In this document: piece by piece, positions 1 to 5,452 of the stretch
Position numbering within the stretch: position 1 is the stretch's first letter
Layout: each line of letters starts with the position of its first letter
Assembly: GCA_007571225.1 (NCBI GenBank)
Contig: RKRU01000026.1
Location: forward strand, 1 to 7,882
Direction of reading: 5' to 3'
Source: Nitrosopumilaceae archaeon
GTDB lineage: Archaea > Thermoproteota > Nitrososphaeria > Nitrososphaerales > Nitrosopumilaceae
Length of the DNA stretch: 7,882 bases
Position numbers and translations under genes: made by a program
Notes under the pieces: model-generated
The model's input: the letters and a program-made list of their open reading frames with translations, nothing else
Told to the model about the DNA's origin: nothing
Database searches by the model: none

Positions 1-267
1 AGAATAATTGTCATAGTAGACAACGCCTCACCACACAAGTCAAAAGTGACAAAAGAGTTCGTAGAGTCCTGCAATGGCGACATCATACTGATGTATCTGC
101 CTCCATATACACCCGAACTGAATCCAGTCGAAGGACAGTGGAAGTCGATAAGAAAGTGCAAAGGCAACACGCTGTTTGAGGATGTCGATGAAATGAAGGA
201 CACCATAACCAAAATGTTGGAAAACGGGGAATGCGAGCCGGTCAAGATGTTTGATTGGTTGTTGTAA
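1..267 (+). CDS. IS630-family transposase, C-terminal part (cut by window edge)
   Basis: This is the end of a DDE transposase of the IS630/Tc1-mariner group, which cuts and joins the ends of its own insertion sequence. The frame is open from base 1 and ends at TAA 265-267, giving 88 visible residues. The second catalytic Asp lies in DNASPH (Asp7 of the visible part), and the catalytic Glu in LPPYTPELNPVE (Glu44). The 36 residues between them fit the DD(34-38)E spacing of this family. The residues after the Glu form the usual helical tail, with no frameshift visible. The N-terminal helix-turn-helix region and the first Asp lie outside the window, so I cannot tell whether the copy is intact. 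An ATG at 46 is internal and would cut off the Asp motif, so it is not the start. Confidence 0.9.
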   Translation, partial: RIIVIVDNASPHKSKVTKEFVESCNGDIILMYLPPYTPELNPVEGQWKSIRKCKGNTLFEDVDEMKDTITKMLENGECEPVKMFDWLL

Positions 268-271
268 AACT

Positions 272-296
272 GCGCGTGCTACAGCAACACACGCGC
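272..296. repeat. G+C-rich inverted repeat just after the transposase stop
   Basis: GCGCGTG at 272-278 is the exact complement of CACGCGC at 290-296, leaving an 11-base loop. It starts five bases after the transposase stop. No T-run follows on the plus strand, so it is not a typical terminator. It could be a subterminal structure of the insertion sequence or shield the transposase from readthrough. Confidence 0.45.
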
Positions 297-600
297 GCCT
301 ATGGGGAATTCTGCGCACAATATTTTGGATTCGCAGCATCTACCACATCCAAGCAGCCTGTAGCCCCCGCGCCAGACCACATCAGCACTCCATGGGAACA
401 ATTTTTTCTGCACTTGTCATTGCATTCCAACTTTACAACCTAGCATACTCGAAAAAGATAGTTCCTAATGGTGTTGACTACGTAAAAATTCGTCACCTAT
501 TGGAATTAGTCGGGATCTTCTCCCTTTCACAACTACATATCTTGAAATCTAGGTTTAGCCCCCTTGTCAAAGCTTTTCACTTTTAAGAACAATTCCTTCC

Positions 601-638
601 TAAAATCACTACGGCAGACCCCCGTACCGTACAGTCTG
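601..638 (-). terminator. Probable aspS terminator (stem-loop plus short T-run)
   Basis: CAGAC at 615-619 pairs with GTCTG at 634-638. The loop holds a second small inverted repeat, GTAC at 624-627 and 629-632. Read on the minus strand, the structure begins three bases after the aspS stop and is followed by ATTTTA (complement of 601-606). The stem is short. Archaeal termination relies mainly on the U-rich stretch, so this is a moderate call. Confidence 0.4.
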
Positions 639-640
639 AG

Positions 641-1933
641 TCAGGGCGAGAGCCGGTCTGGATCTCTCGGATACAGCACTACTTCGCGCACGTTATCTGC
701 GCCCGTCACTACTGCCATCAGCCTGTCAAGTCCCATTCCCCATCCAGAGTGTGGCGGCATTCCCCATTCGAACGATTCAAGGTGATCCTCAAACTGTGCG
801 GGATTCAGGTTCTGTTCTGCAAGCCTCGCCCTTAGTGTCTCTGGATCGTGCAGCCTAGTTCCGCCCGATGAGAGCTCTAGATATCCATACTGCAGATCAA
901 ACGAGCGCGACAGTTCTGGATTGTTGTCCTTTTCACGGATGTAAAACGGCTTTAGCTTTAGCGGCCAGTCAGTCAGAAAGAAGAACCCCGGATGGTTCCT
1001 CCCAATCAACCTCAGGTGCGAATCAAGCAAGTCGTCGCCAAACCCAACATCCTCGCCCACCTTTTGCAGTTCAGAGACACACTGCTCGTATGTGACACGC
1101 TCAAACGGCGCGTCCGGTGACTGCTGTGGTACGTCAAATCCAATTGACTTTTGTTCTGCCGTGCATTCTGTGGCAAGTGTACTGCATACCTGTCTTACGA
1201 GCCTCTCAAGTACATCCATCACGTCGTCATAATCCATAAACGCCGCTTCGATGTCGACGCTAGTGAACTCGGTCAGATGCCTTCCAGTATGGGAGTTTTC
1301 TGCCCTGTAAAAGTTGGATATCTCAAAGACCCTCTGAAGGCCTATGGTCATCTGTTCCTTGTATAGTTGAGGGCTCTGCGCCAAGTACGCTGGTTTGCCA
1401 AAATAGTCAAACGAGAATAGGTTGGCTCCGCCCTCGCTGGCGCTGCCTATTACTTTGGGTGTCGTAATTTCGATGAACTTGTCATGTACAAGCGTGCTGC
1501 GCAGTACCTGCAGTGCATGGTGCCGCATCTTGAATATCGACGCGGTCTTTTGGTTTCTCATGTCCAGCGCCCGGTGGTTGAGTCGGTTGTCTATACTGCT
1601 CTCCAGCCTGCCGATTGGATCTATTGGTAGCGGATGGACTGCCCTTCCAAGCACGCAGATGTCAGTTGTGGCAATCTCGACTGCATAGTCACGGGCCCTA
1701 GTATCCTGTACGGTGCCCCTTACTGATATGACGCTCTGGCGGTTGAGTCCTGCGAATCTGTCAGCCGCATCTCCCTTTATGACAACCTGGGTTATTCCAG
1801 TAACGTCACGCAGTGTGATAAACGAGACTCTTCCCATCTTGCGATAGTCCTCTATCCAACCTGACAGCACCACATCGCATCCGGCCATGCCCACATCCAG
1901 CTCGGCAATGTCGTGCGTCCGCTCAAACGTCAC
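641..1933 (-). CDS. aspS: Aspartyl-tRNA synthetase, archaeal type
   Basis: This cytoplasmic class IIb enzyme charges tRNA-Asp with aspartate, using ATP. Residues about 1-100 form the OB-fold anticodon-binding domain (GWIEDYRKMG). The class II core follows: motif 1 region near 153-168 (FIEITTPKVIGSASEGG), aspartate/ATP pocket AYLAQSPQLYKEQ (182-194), motif 2 FEISNFYRAENSHTGRHLTE (203-222) and motif 3 GWGMGLDRLMAVVTG (397-411). It lacks the bacterial GAD insertion. I chose GTG 1931-1933, giving 430 residues, the usual archaeal length, with FERTHDIAEL as a normal N-terminus. The open frame runs upstream to an ATG at 2074, but the extra 47 residues would read through the TATA element and antisense to the neighbouring ABC gene. 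A run of six G lies six bases before the GTG. Whether it also makes Asp-tRNA-Asn cannot be settled here; position 26 by count is Trp. Confidence 0.95.
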   Translation of the reverse strand: MTFERTHDIAELDVGMAGCDVVLSGWIEDYRKMGRVSFITLRDVTGITQVVIKGDAADRFAGLNRQSVISVRGTVQDTRARDYAVEIATTDICVLGRAVHPLPIDPIGRLESSIDNRLNHRALDMRNQKTASIFKMRHHALQVLRSTLVHDKFIEITTPKVIGSASEGGANLFSFDYFGKPAYLAQSPQLYKEQMTIGLQRVFEISNFYRAENSHTGRHLTEFTSVDIEAAFMDYDDVMDVLERLVRQVCSTLATECTAEQKSIGFDVPQQSPDAPFERVTYEQCVSELQKVGEDVGFGDDLLDSHLRLIGRNHPGFFFLTDWPLKLKPFYIREKDNNPELSRSFDLQYGYLELSSGGTRLHDPETLRARLAEQNLNPAQFEDHLESFEWGMPPHSGWGMGLDRLMAVVTGADNVREVVLYPRDPDRLSP

Positions 1934-1978
1934 TGTGGTCCCCCCGACACACCATATGTAGTCTTTCCCACAGTGCTG

Positions 1979-1985
1979 TTTATAT
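1979..1985. promoter_or_regulatory. TATA element between divergent aspS and the ABC ATPase gene
   Basis: TTTATAT at 1979-1985 reads GGATATAAAC on the minus strand, so it is TATA-like in both directions. Its centre is 49 bases before the aspS GTG (1933) and 52 before the ABC ATG (2034). With transcription starting about 26 bases from the TATA centre, each gene would have a leader of about 25 bases. I see no other good TATA candidate in the 100-base gap. Confidence 0.5.
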
Positions 1986-2033
1986 CCCTTGACGCCGGGT
2001 TCACAACTGTTGCAGCCAGACAAAAAGGCGTTT

Positions 2034-2996
2034 ATGACTGTACGGAATCTCTCTGCCACATACAAATCGGCCATGTCAGAGCATCATGTACATGCCGTAC
2101 ATGACGTCGACCTTGTGATACGCGAGGGCGAGTCGATAGGAATCGCAGGGGAGAGCGCATGTGGTAAGAGTACGCTCGGACTCTCGTTGATCCGCATGCT
2201 GGATGGCCATACAGCAGAGACTGACGGAAGCATAGTGTTTGATGGCAAGGACATTCTGCAGATGCCAGAACCAGAGTTTGACGACACGTACCGCTGGAGA
2301 CGCATATCGATGATATTTCAAGGTGCGATGAACTCGCTTGATCCAGTGTTTACCATACATGAACAGTTTGCAGAGATACTTGCAAGACACGGCCACATAG
2401 GCGACTGCGAAGAACTTATCGTACGGGCAGTCCGCTCGGTGGGCCTTGACGAGGGCGTACTTGCCAAGTATCCACACGAGCTGAGCGGAGGAATGAAGCA
2501 GAGGGTCGTAATTGCAATGGCGCTGCTCCTAAAGCCGCAGTTTGTGATAGCAGACGAGCCCACTACGGCGCTTGACGTACTTGTACAAGCTCAGATAATA
2601 TCCATGCTAAAGTCGCTAAAGGAGCAAGGCATGTCATTTATGCTGATAACTCATGATCTTGCGGTCCTCTCCGAGATTGCAGATACGATAGGGGTTATGT
2701 ACGGCGGGCAGATTGTAGAGTTCGGATCGTCTCAGGAGATATACACAAATCCTAGACACCCATACACGCAGGGACTGCTCAGGTCCATACCCACGCTGAA
2801 GGGCAAACCTCCAAGTTACATCAGGGGCTCCCCGCCTGCACTGTTTGGCGAACCTTCAGGATGCAGGTTTGCCGACAGGTGCCCTCATGTAATGGAGCAG
2901 TGTACGAGATCGCCGCCAAAGTTCAAGACAGATACAGGCTACGCGATGTGCTGGCTGGAAGAAGAGCATGATGAACAAGCCGGACAAAGGGCATGA
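2034..2996 (+). CDS. Oligo/dipeptide ABC transporter ATP-binding protein (DppD/OppD type)
   Basis: This is a cytoplasmic ATPase that would energise a membrane peptide (or nickel/peptide-type) importer. At 320 residues it matches the family. Motifs: Walker A GESACGKST (39-47, usually GESGSGKST), Q-loop FQ (95-96), signature LSGGMKQR (150-157), Walker B FVIADEP (170-176), and switch His207 in THDLA. The C-terminal oligo_HPY region starts with NPRHPYTQGLL (239-249) and carries Cys277, 283, 290 and 306, the arrangement linked to a 4Fe-4S cluster in some OppD/DppD proteins. I chose ATG 2034; an in-frame TTG at 1989 would add 15 unconvincing residues before the conserved MTVRNLSATY. No permease, binding protein or second ATPase is present: aspS diverges upstream and the downstream gene converges. 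Its partners must lie elsewhere, and the substrate is unknown. Confidence 0.9.
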   Translation: MTVRNLSATYKSAMSEHHVHAVHDVDLVIREGESIGIAGESACGKSTLGLSLIRMLDGHTAETDGSIVFDGKDILQMPEPEFDDTYRWRRISMIFQGAMNSLDPVFTIHEQFAEILARHGHIGDCEELIVRAVRSVGLDEGVLAKYPHELSGGMKQRVVIAMALLLKPQFVIADEPTTALDVLVQAQIISMLKSLKEQGMSFMLITHDLAVLSEIADTIGVMYGGQIVEFGSSQEIYTNPRHPYTQGLLRSIPTLKGKPPSYIRGSPPALFGEPSGCRFADRCPHVMEQCTRSPPKFKTDTGYAMCWLEEEHDEQAGQRA

Positions 2997-3000
2997 CATA

Positions 3001-3037
3001 TCTCATACTGCGACGCGCCAGCCTTCTGCCTATGAGA
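3001..3037. terminator. Hairpin between convergent genes, possible two-way terminator
   Basis: TCTCATA at 3001-3007 is the exact complement of TATGAGA at 3031-3037, with a 23-base loop. It begins five bases after the ABC ATPase stop (2994-2996) and overlaps the stop (3030-3032) of the convergent gene, so both transcripts would run into it. There is no strong T-run on either side, so the terminator role is inferred from position. Confidence 0.4.
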
Positions 3038-3404
3038 ACGCTCTGACGATTGGAAGGCATGCGTCTATTATTCGCAGCATCTCGGTCCTTATTACCATCT
3101 TGTCGATGGACATCCAGACCCGGCTCTTGTTGATCGCAAAGGATATGATCTGGACCTTCTTTCTCTCCTCCCATACAAACTCTATCTCACCTAGGTTTTC
3201 ATCAAAGAAGCTCTCCAAGTCGGTCTTTATGGCGATGTGGGAGAACTGGTACTTTGTATCTTTTTCATCAAGTAGTGGAGCAAGGTCCTCCCGCCGCCTG
3301 TACCCCATGAGCCTTCCGTGATCGTCTATTACGCCGACGAACCGTATGTACGGGCTGATGGAGACGACGTTGTTACAGATATCCATGATCTCTTTTTTGT
3401 CCAT
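3030..3404 (-). CDS. Uncharacterised small protein, thaumarchaeal type (possibly DUF6659-like)
   Basis: This 124-residue soluble protein has no signal peptide or membrane segment, and I do not know its function. It begins MDKKEIMDIC, followed by RFVGVIDDHGRLMGY (21-35), a strand-turn-strand pattern like the start of roadblock or profilin-like sensor folds. A charged helix and alternating strands follow (EIEFVWEERKKVQIISFAIN, about 73-92). It resembles a family of short proteins multiplied in thaumarchaea that I recall as DUF6659; that link is from memory. I chose ATG 3402-3404 because a TATA box (3425-3433) centres 25 bases upstream, which predicts a leaderless start at that codon. An in-frame ATG at 3440 would add 12 residues but lies upstream of the TATA box. 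The frame stays open to 3572. No catalytic or metal-binding motif is visible. Confidence 0.75.
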   Translation of the reverse strand: MDKKEIMDICNNVVSISPYIRFVGVIDDHGRLMGYRRREDLAPLLDEKDTKYQFSHIAIKTDLESFFDENLGEIEFVWEERKKVQIISFAINKSRVWMSIDKMVIRTEMLRIIDACLPIVRAFS

Positions 3405-3424
3405 GATGCGACTAGTTACTGATG

Positions 3425-3433
3425 TTATTTTAA
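3425..3433 (-). promoter_or_regulatory. TATA box of the small uncharacterised gene
   Basis: The minus strand reads TTAAAATAA (complement of 3425-3433). Its centre is 25 bases before the ATG at 3404, the spacing expected for a leaderless archaeal transcript. This decides the start codon in favour of 3404 over the upstream ATG at 3440. Confidence 0.6.
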
Positions 3434-3659
3434 TGCTCATAACTTTTCTTGTAGGTCTACGCCATCTCTGCACCTCTACGTCCACCTCTACATTCACATC
3501 CCGCATACAACTGCATTCTGGAGGGCAAGTCAGACTGATTAAAACAAGATATGTGGTACGATCGACTCGCAATGACGTGTTTTTCTCATACCCGCATCAT
3601 AAACCTGCATTCAGATTCTAGCGTCCAACTCCAGCTAGTATGAGCCCCAGCTAGTCCGG

Positions 3660-3721
3660 CCTGCAATAGTACGGTTGTGGTGCTCCACAAAATACAGGTA
3701 CAGCATGCCCTGTAGTGCAGG
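3660..3721 (+). ncRNA. Candidate structured RNA: three-stem fold
   Basis: CCTGCA (3660-3665) pairs with TGCAGG (3716-3721) to close a 62-base unit. Inside are a perfect hairpin, TTGTGG (3675-3680) with CCACAA (3685-3690) and loop TGCT, and a second stem, ACAGG (3695-3699) with CCTGT (3709-3713). A competing tight repeat, GCAGG-A-CCTGC, lies at 3717-3727. A pyrimidine-rich tract follows at once and could end a transcript. It does not look like a tRNA: there is no TTCRANT loop. No clear TATA box lies 25 bases upstream, so this is a hypothesis based only on pairing. Confidence 0.25.
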
Positions 3722-3726
3722 ACCTG

Positions 3727-3775
3727 CTCTCCTCTCTTTCTTTCTTTCTCCCTTCCTTCCTTCCTTCTCCTCCCC
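3727..3775. repeat. 49-base pure pyrimidine tract (TTTC/CCTT microsatellite)
   Basis: All bases from 3727 to 3775 on the plus strand are C or T. The tract includes three TTTC units (3737-3748) and four CCTT units (3751-3766), and pyrimidine-rich sequence with rare A continues to 3790. It lies about 45 bases upstream of the DedA-type gene's TATA box. Such tracts can form triplex DNA or change length by slippage, and on the plus strand this one could act as a U-rich terminator. Confidence 0.85.
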
Positions 3776-3818
3776 ATCCCATTACCCCTCGTACGGCCTG
3801 CGCTGCATAATGATCTTG

Positions 3819-3826
3819 TTAAATAT
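3819..3826 (+). promoter_or_regulatory. TATA box of the DedA-family gene
   Basis: TTAAATAT at 3819-3826 has its centre about 25 bases before the GTG at 3847, so the transcript is predicted to begin at or next to that codon. There is no Shine-Dalgarno sequence before the GTG, which agrees with a leaderless mRNA. Confidence 0.65.
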
Positions 3827-3846
3827 CGCATTCCCACACAACGTTT

Positions 3847-4614
3847 GTGGATTATGCAGATATCTTTCCGTTTGCCCCCGAAGTGGGATATCTGAGTTTG
3901 GCGCTCGTCAATTTTATAGGCTCACTGGTTCCGTTTGTACCGCTGCCCGGGTTTCTCCTGCTTGCCACCATGTCCGTAGGGGACGCGTTTGACCTACACA
4001 TTCTTGCGCTGACCTCTGCAGTCGCGGCTACCGCTGCAAAACAGATTATATTTATCGTCAGTTATGAGGGACGGAAGATAATAAAACAGGATACAAGAGA
4101 ACGTATGAAGCCCTTTGAGCGACTGGTACGCAAGTATGGCGGAGTTGCCGCCTTTATGGCAGCAGCCACCCCGATTCCAGACGATCTGGTATACATACCG
4201 CTGGGACTGGCAAAGTACAATCCAAAACGGTTTCTTGTGGCCACACTTGCAGGCAAGCTATTACTGAGTTATGTAATAGTCTTCATCTCACACTATCTAG
4301 GCCTGTCAATTATTGAGCCGTATTTGGAGGATATGGAAAGCGCAACTCCGATATACATTGGAATTACCATATTTGGTGCGTCCATGACTCTAGTCGTGGT
4401 TCTACTACTTAGACTTGACTGGCGCAGAGTGCTTGGTAGATTGGCCCCGTGGACGCTTGAGGAGCCAGACTCTGCAGATGATGCAGGAGACAGGCGTGGT
4501 TCTGATGATGATGGTGACGGCAGGCAGAATAACGAGCAGGATGATAATGGTAGTGGTGACAGTGACGGTGACGGCAGGCAGAATAACGTGGATACAGACA
4601 GTACAAAGGGATAA
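3847..4614 (+). CDS. DedA/VTT-domain integral membrane protein with acidic repeat tail
   Basis: This 255-residue membrane protein belongs to the DedA/SNARE-associated (VTT) family, whose better-studied members act in phospholipid flipping, membrane homeostasis and drug resistance; its own substrate is unknown. The N-terminal segment has LVNFIGSLVPFVPLPG (20-35), matching the family's proline-rich re-entrant loop. The second diagnostic region is AAATPIPDDLVYIPLG (105-120) with KYNPKRFLVATLAGK (123-137). Hydrophobic segments lie near 15-43, 51-72, 100-120, 128-150 and 168-190. After DWRR (191-194), residues about 205-255 form a hydrophilic Asp/Gly/Asn-rich tail containing DGDGRQNN twice, which is unusual for DedA proteins. 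The GTG start is chosen from the TATA box at 3819-3826 (leaderless). The only gene on this strand nearby, it probably stands alone. Confidence 0.85.
   Translation: MDYADIFPFAPEVGYLSLALVNFIGSLVPFVPLPGFLLLATMSVGDAFDLHILALTSAVAATAAKQIIFIVSYEGRKIIKQDTRERMKPFERLVRKYGGVAAFMAAATPIPDDLVYIPLGLAKYNPKRFLVATLAGKLLLSYVIVFISHYLGLSIIEPYLEDMESATPIYIGITIFGASMTLVVVLLLRLDWRRVLGRLAPWTLEEPDSADDAGDRRGSDDDGDGRQNNEQDDNGSGDSDGDGRQNNVDTDSTKG
4513..4588 (+). repeat. In-frame 22-base direct repeat coding the Asp-rich tail
   Basis: The 22 bases at 4513-4534 recur exactly at 4567-4588, a period of 54 bases (18 codons). Each copy encodes GDGRQNN, within DDDGDGRQNN and DSDGDGRQNN. Exact identity at the DNA level suggests a recent duplication inside the tail or recurrent repeat expansion. 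Confidence 0.85.
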
Positions 4615-4703
4615 CGGCAGAGTATATTCAGGCCTGATTCCATTTGTATCTGCATATTCAGAATGTAACACCTCCAAGTAGGTTAATGCCACGCATGTAT
4701 GTA

Positions 4704-4717
4704 TGGCCACGCGGCCA
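4704..4717. terminator. Small G+C-rich hairpin between convergent DedA gene and mpg
   Basis: TGGCC at 4704-4708 pairs with GGCCA at 4713-4717 around the loop ACGC. It sits in the 128-base gap between two convergent genes, 90 bases past the DedA-type stop and 26 bases past the mpg stop (4743-4745). It has no clear T-run, so the terminator role is a positional guess. Confidence 0.3.
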
Positions 4718-4742
4718 ACCACACAATATATGCAGATCGGAC

Positions 4743-5393
4743 TTACGCAGTAGCCTGTCGGCGGGTCCCGGGCGACTGCAGCTTAAAGTTCCACAACCGA
4801 TCCGTCGCCTTACGGATTCCCACCCGTGGCGACCTGACCACCGCATACGATGATACGTCGTGACAACCGTCTCCAGATGCAATATACAAGCCGCCCCTCC
4901 CCGTAAGGTCCACTCCATACTGCTCCCTTTTGATGTTCAGCGCCTGTGTCAGTTTTGCAGGACCGTCAGTCAGTATTCTAGTATCTGTGGTACCGCGGTT
5001 CTTCATTATGATGTCCATTCCACGTATTGGTATCAGGCCGCGTATCAGGACCGCACCAGCGTCCGCATACTCTGGATTTCGGGCAGTCACGTTAAAGCAA
5101 AAGTGCATACCGTATGTAAAATAGACATACGAGATGCCGACTCTACCGAACATCACCTTGTTCCTCTTAGTCACTCCACGGTATGCATGGCTTGCAGGAT
5201 CATCTCTGTGCCCATAGGCCTCCGTCTCATATATCATACCCATAATCGATTGTCCGCCATAACGGCGCACCAGCATGGAGCCAAGCAGGTCCCGAGCCAC
5301 CACTGCCGTATCCCTCAAGTAGAACTCTCTAGGTAGTGGTGCAGTCGTAGGCGTAAGCGTAGTTGCAGAGGTAGGCGACGGGGTTGACGACAT
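4743..5393 (-). CDS. mpg: DNA-3-methyladenine (alkyladenine) glycosylase, AAG/MPG family
   Basis: This monofunctional base-excision repair enzyme would flip out and release alkylated or deaminated purines such as 3-methyladenine and hypoxanthine. At 216 residues it is typical of prokaryotic members. LPREFYLRDTAVVARDLLG (20-38) is the family N-terminus. YETEAYGHRDDPASHAYRG (55-73) carries Glu58 and Tyr60, matching human Glu125 (which activates the water) and Tyr127. YVYFTYGMHFCFN (89-101) supplies the intercalating tyrosine equivalent (Tyr91, human Tyr159) and Asn101 (human Asn169), and Arg118 matches human Arg182. Residues 2-20 form a Ser/Thr/Pro/Ala-rich tail outside the fold. The start is ATG 5391-5393; an in-frame TAG lies just upstream. 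It follows udg on the same strand after 59 bases, which contain a TATA-like box, so it may have its own promoter as well as readthrough from tldD-udg. Confidence 0.93.
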   Translation of the reverse strand: MSSTPSPTSATTLTPTTAPLPREFYLRDTAVVARDLLGSMLVRRYGGQSIMGMIYETEAYGHRDDPASHAYRGVTKRNKVMFGRVGISYVYFTYGMHFCFNVTARNPEYADAGAVLIRGLIPIRGMDIIMKNRGTTDTRILTDGPAKLTQALNIKREQYGVDLTGRGGLYIASGDGCHDVSSYAVVRSPRVGIRKATDRLWNFKLQSPGTRRQATA

Positions 5394-5423
5394 GTAAACA
5401 GTACACCACTACCGCATCTTGGC

Positions 5424-5429
5424 TATATT
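5424..5429 (-). promoter_or_regulatory. Possible TATA box for mpg
   Basis: The minus strand reads GGAATATAGCC around 5424-5429, in the gap after the udg stop. Its centre is about 34 bases before the mpg ATG, giving a predicted leader of about 8 bases. This would allow mpg to be transcribed separately from tldD-udg. Confidence 0.4.
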
Positions 5430-5452
5430 CCTAGCATCTATCGTAGACTCCA

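Larger units (their letters stand above)
1..300 (+). mobile_element. Right-hand part of an IS630-type insertion sequence (right end not located)
   Basis: The transposase tail at 1-267 shows that an IS occupies the left edge. In this family the terminal inverted repeat normally lies a few tens of bases past the stop codon, and insertion duplicates a TA. The left end is outside the window, so I cannot match a terminal repeat, and the end coordinate is a guess. Confidence 0.45.
268..640. other. Gene-free stretch between the transposase and aspS
   Basis: I see no recognisable gene on either strand here. The longest plus-strand frame (251-586) overlaps the transposase end, resembles nothing I know and has no promoter. 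Roughly 400-605 is visibly more A+T-rich than the rest of the window, which fits IS-associated or otherwise foreign DNA, or ordinary spacer. The only structures I can support are the hairpin at 272-296 and the aspS-proximal stem-loop at 615-638. Confidence 0.5.
3405..3846. other. Divergent intergenic region of about 440 bases
   Basis: This gap separates two divergent genes, each with its own TATA box at the edge. I find no convincing gene inside; open frames on both strands have biased composition and no promoter or known motif. It does hold a set of nested inverted repeats (3660-3721), a 49-base pyrimidine tract (3727-3775), a 9-base direct repeat CCAGCTAGT at 3631-3639 and 3647-3655, and CACCTCTAC twice (3471-3479 and 3483-3491). 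It is unusually long compared with the other gaps here. Confidence 0.6.

Noticed and set aside
251..586. 111-codon plus-strand frame after the transposase
   Set aside because: It overlaps the transposase end, has no promoter, resembles no family I know and shows no coding-like pattern.
1934..2074. 47-residue N-terminal extension of AspRS with several cysteines
   Set aside because: It would run through the TATA element and antisense to the start of the ABC gene. Archaeal AspRS normally begins at the FERTHDIAEL position, preceded here by a GTG.
3405..3572. Upstream extension of the minus-strand uncharacterised gene (VDVEVQRW region)
   Set aside because: The frame is open, but the TATA box at 3425-3433 would lie inside it and gives a leaderless start at 3404. 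The extra residues look repetitive.
3586..3837. 83-codon minus-strand frame rich in Arg/Glu/Lys
   Set aside because: Its charged core is only the translation of the pyrimidine tract's complement, and there is no promoter or known motif.
4624..4661. Short direct repeat ATATTCAG (4624-4631 and 4654-4661) in the convergent gap
   Set aside because: Eight-base repeats in A+T-rich spacer are expected by chance, and no symmetry or regular spacing supports an operator.
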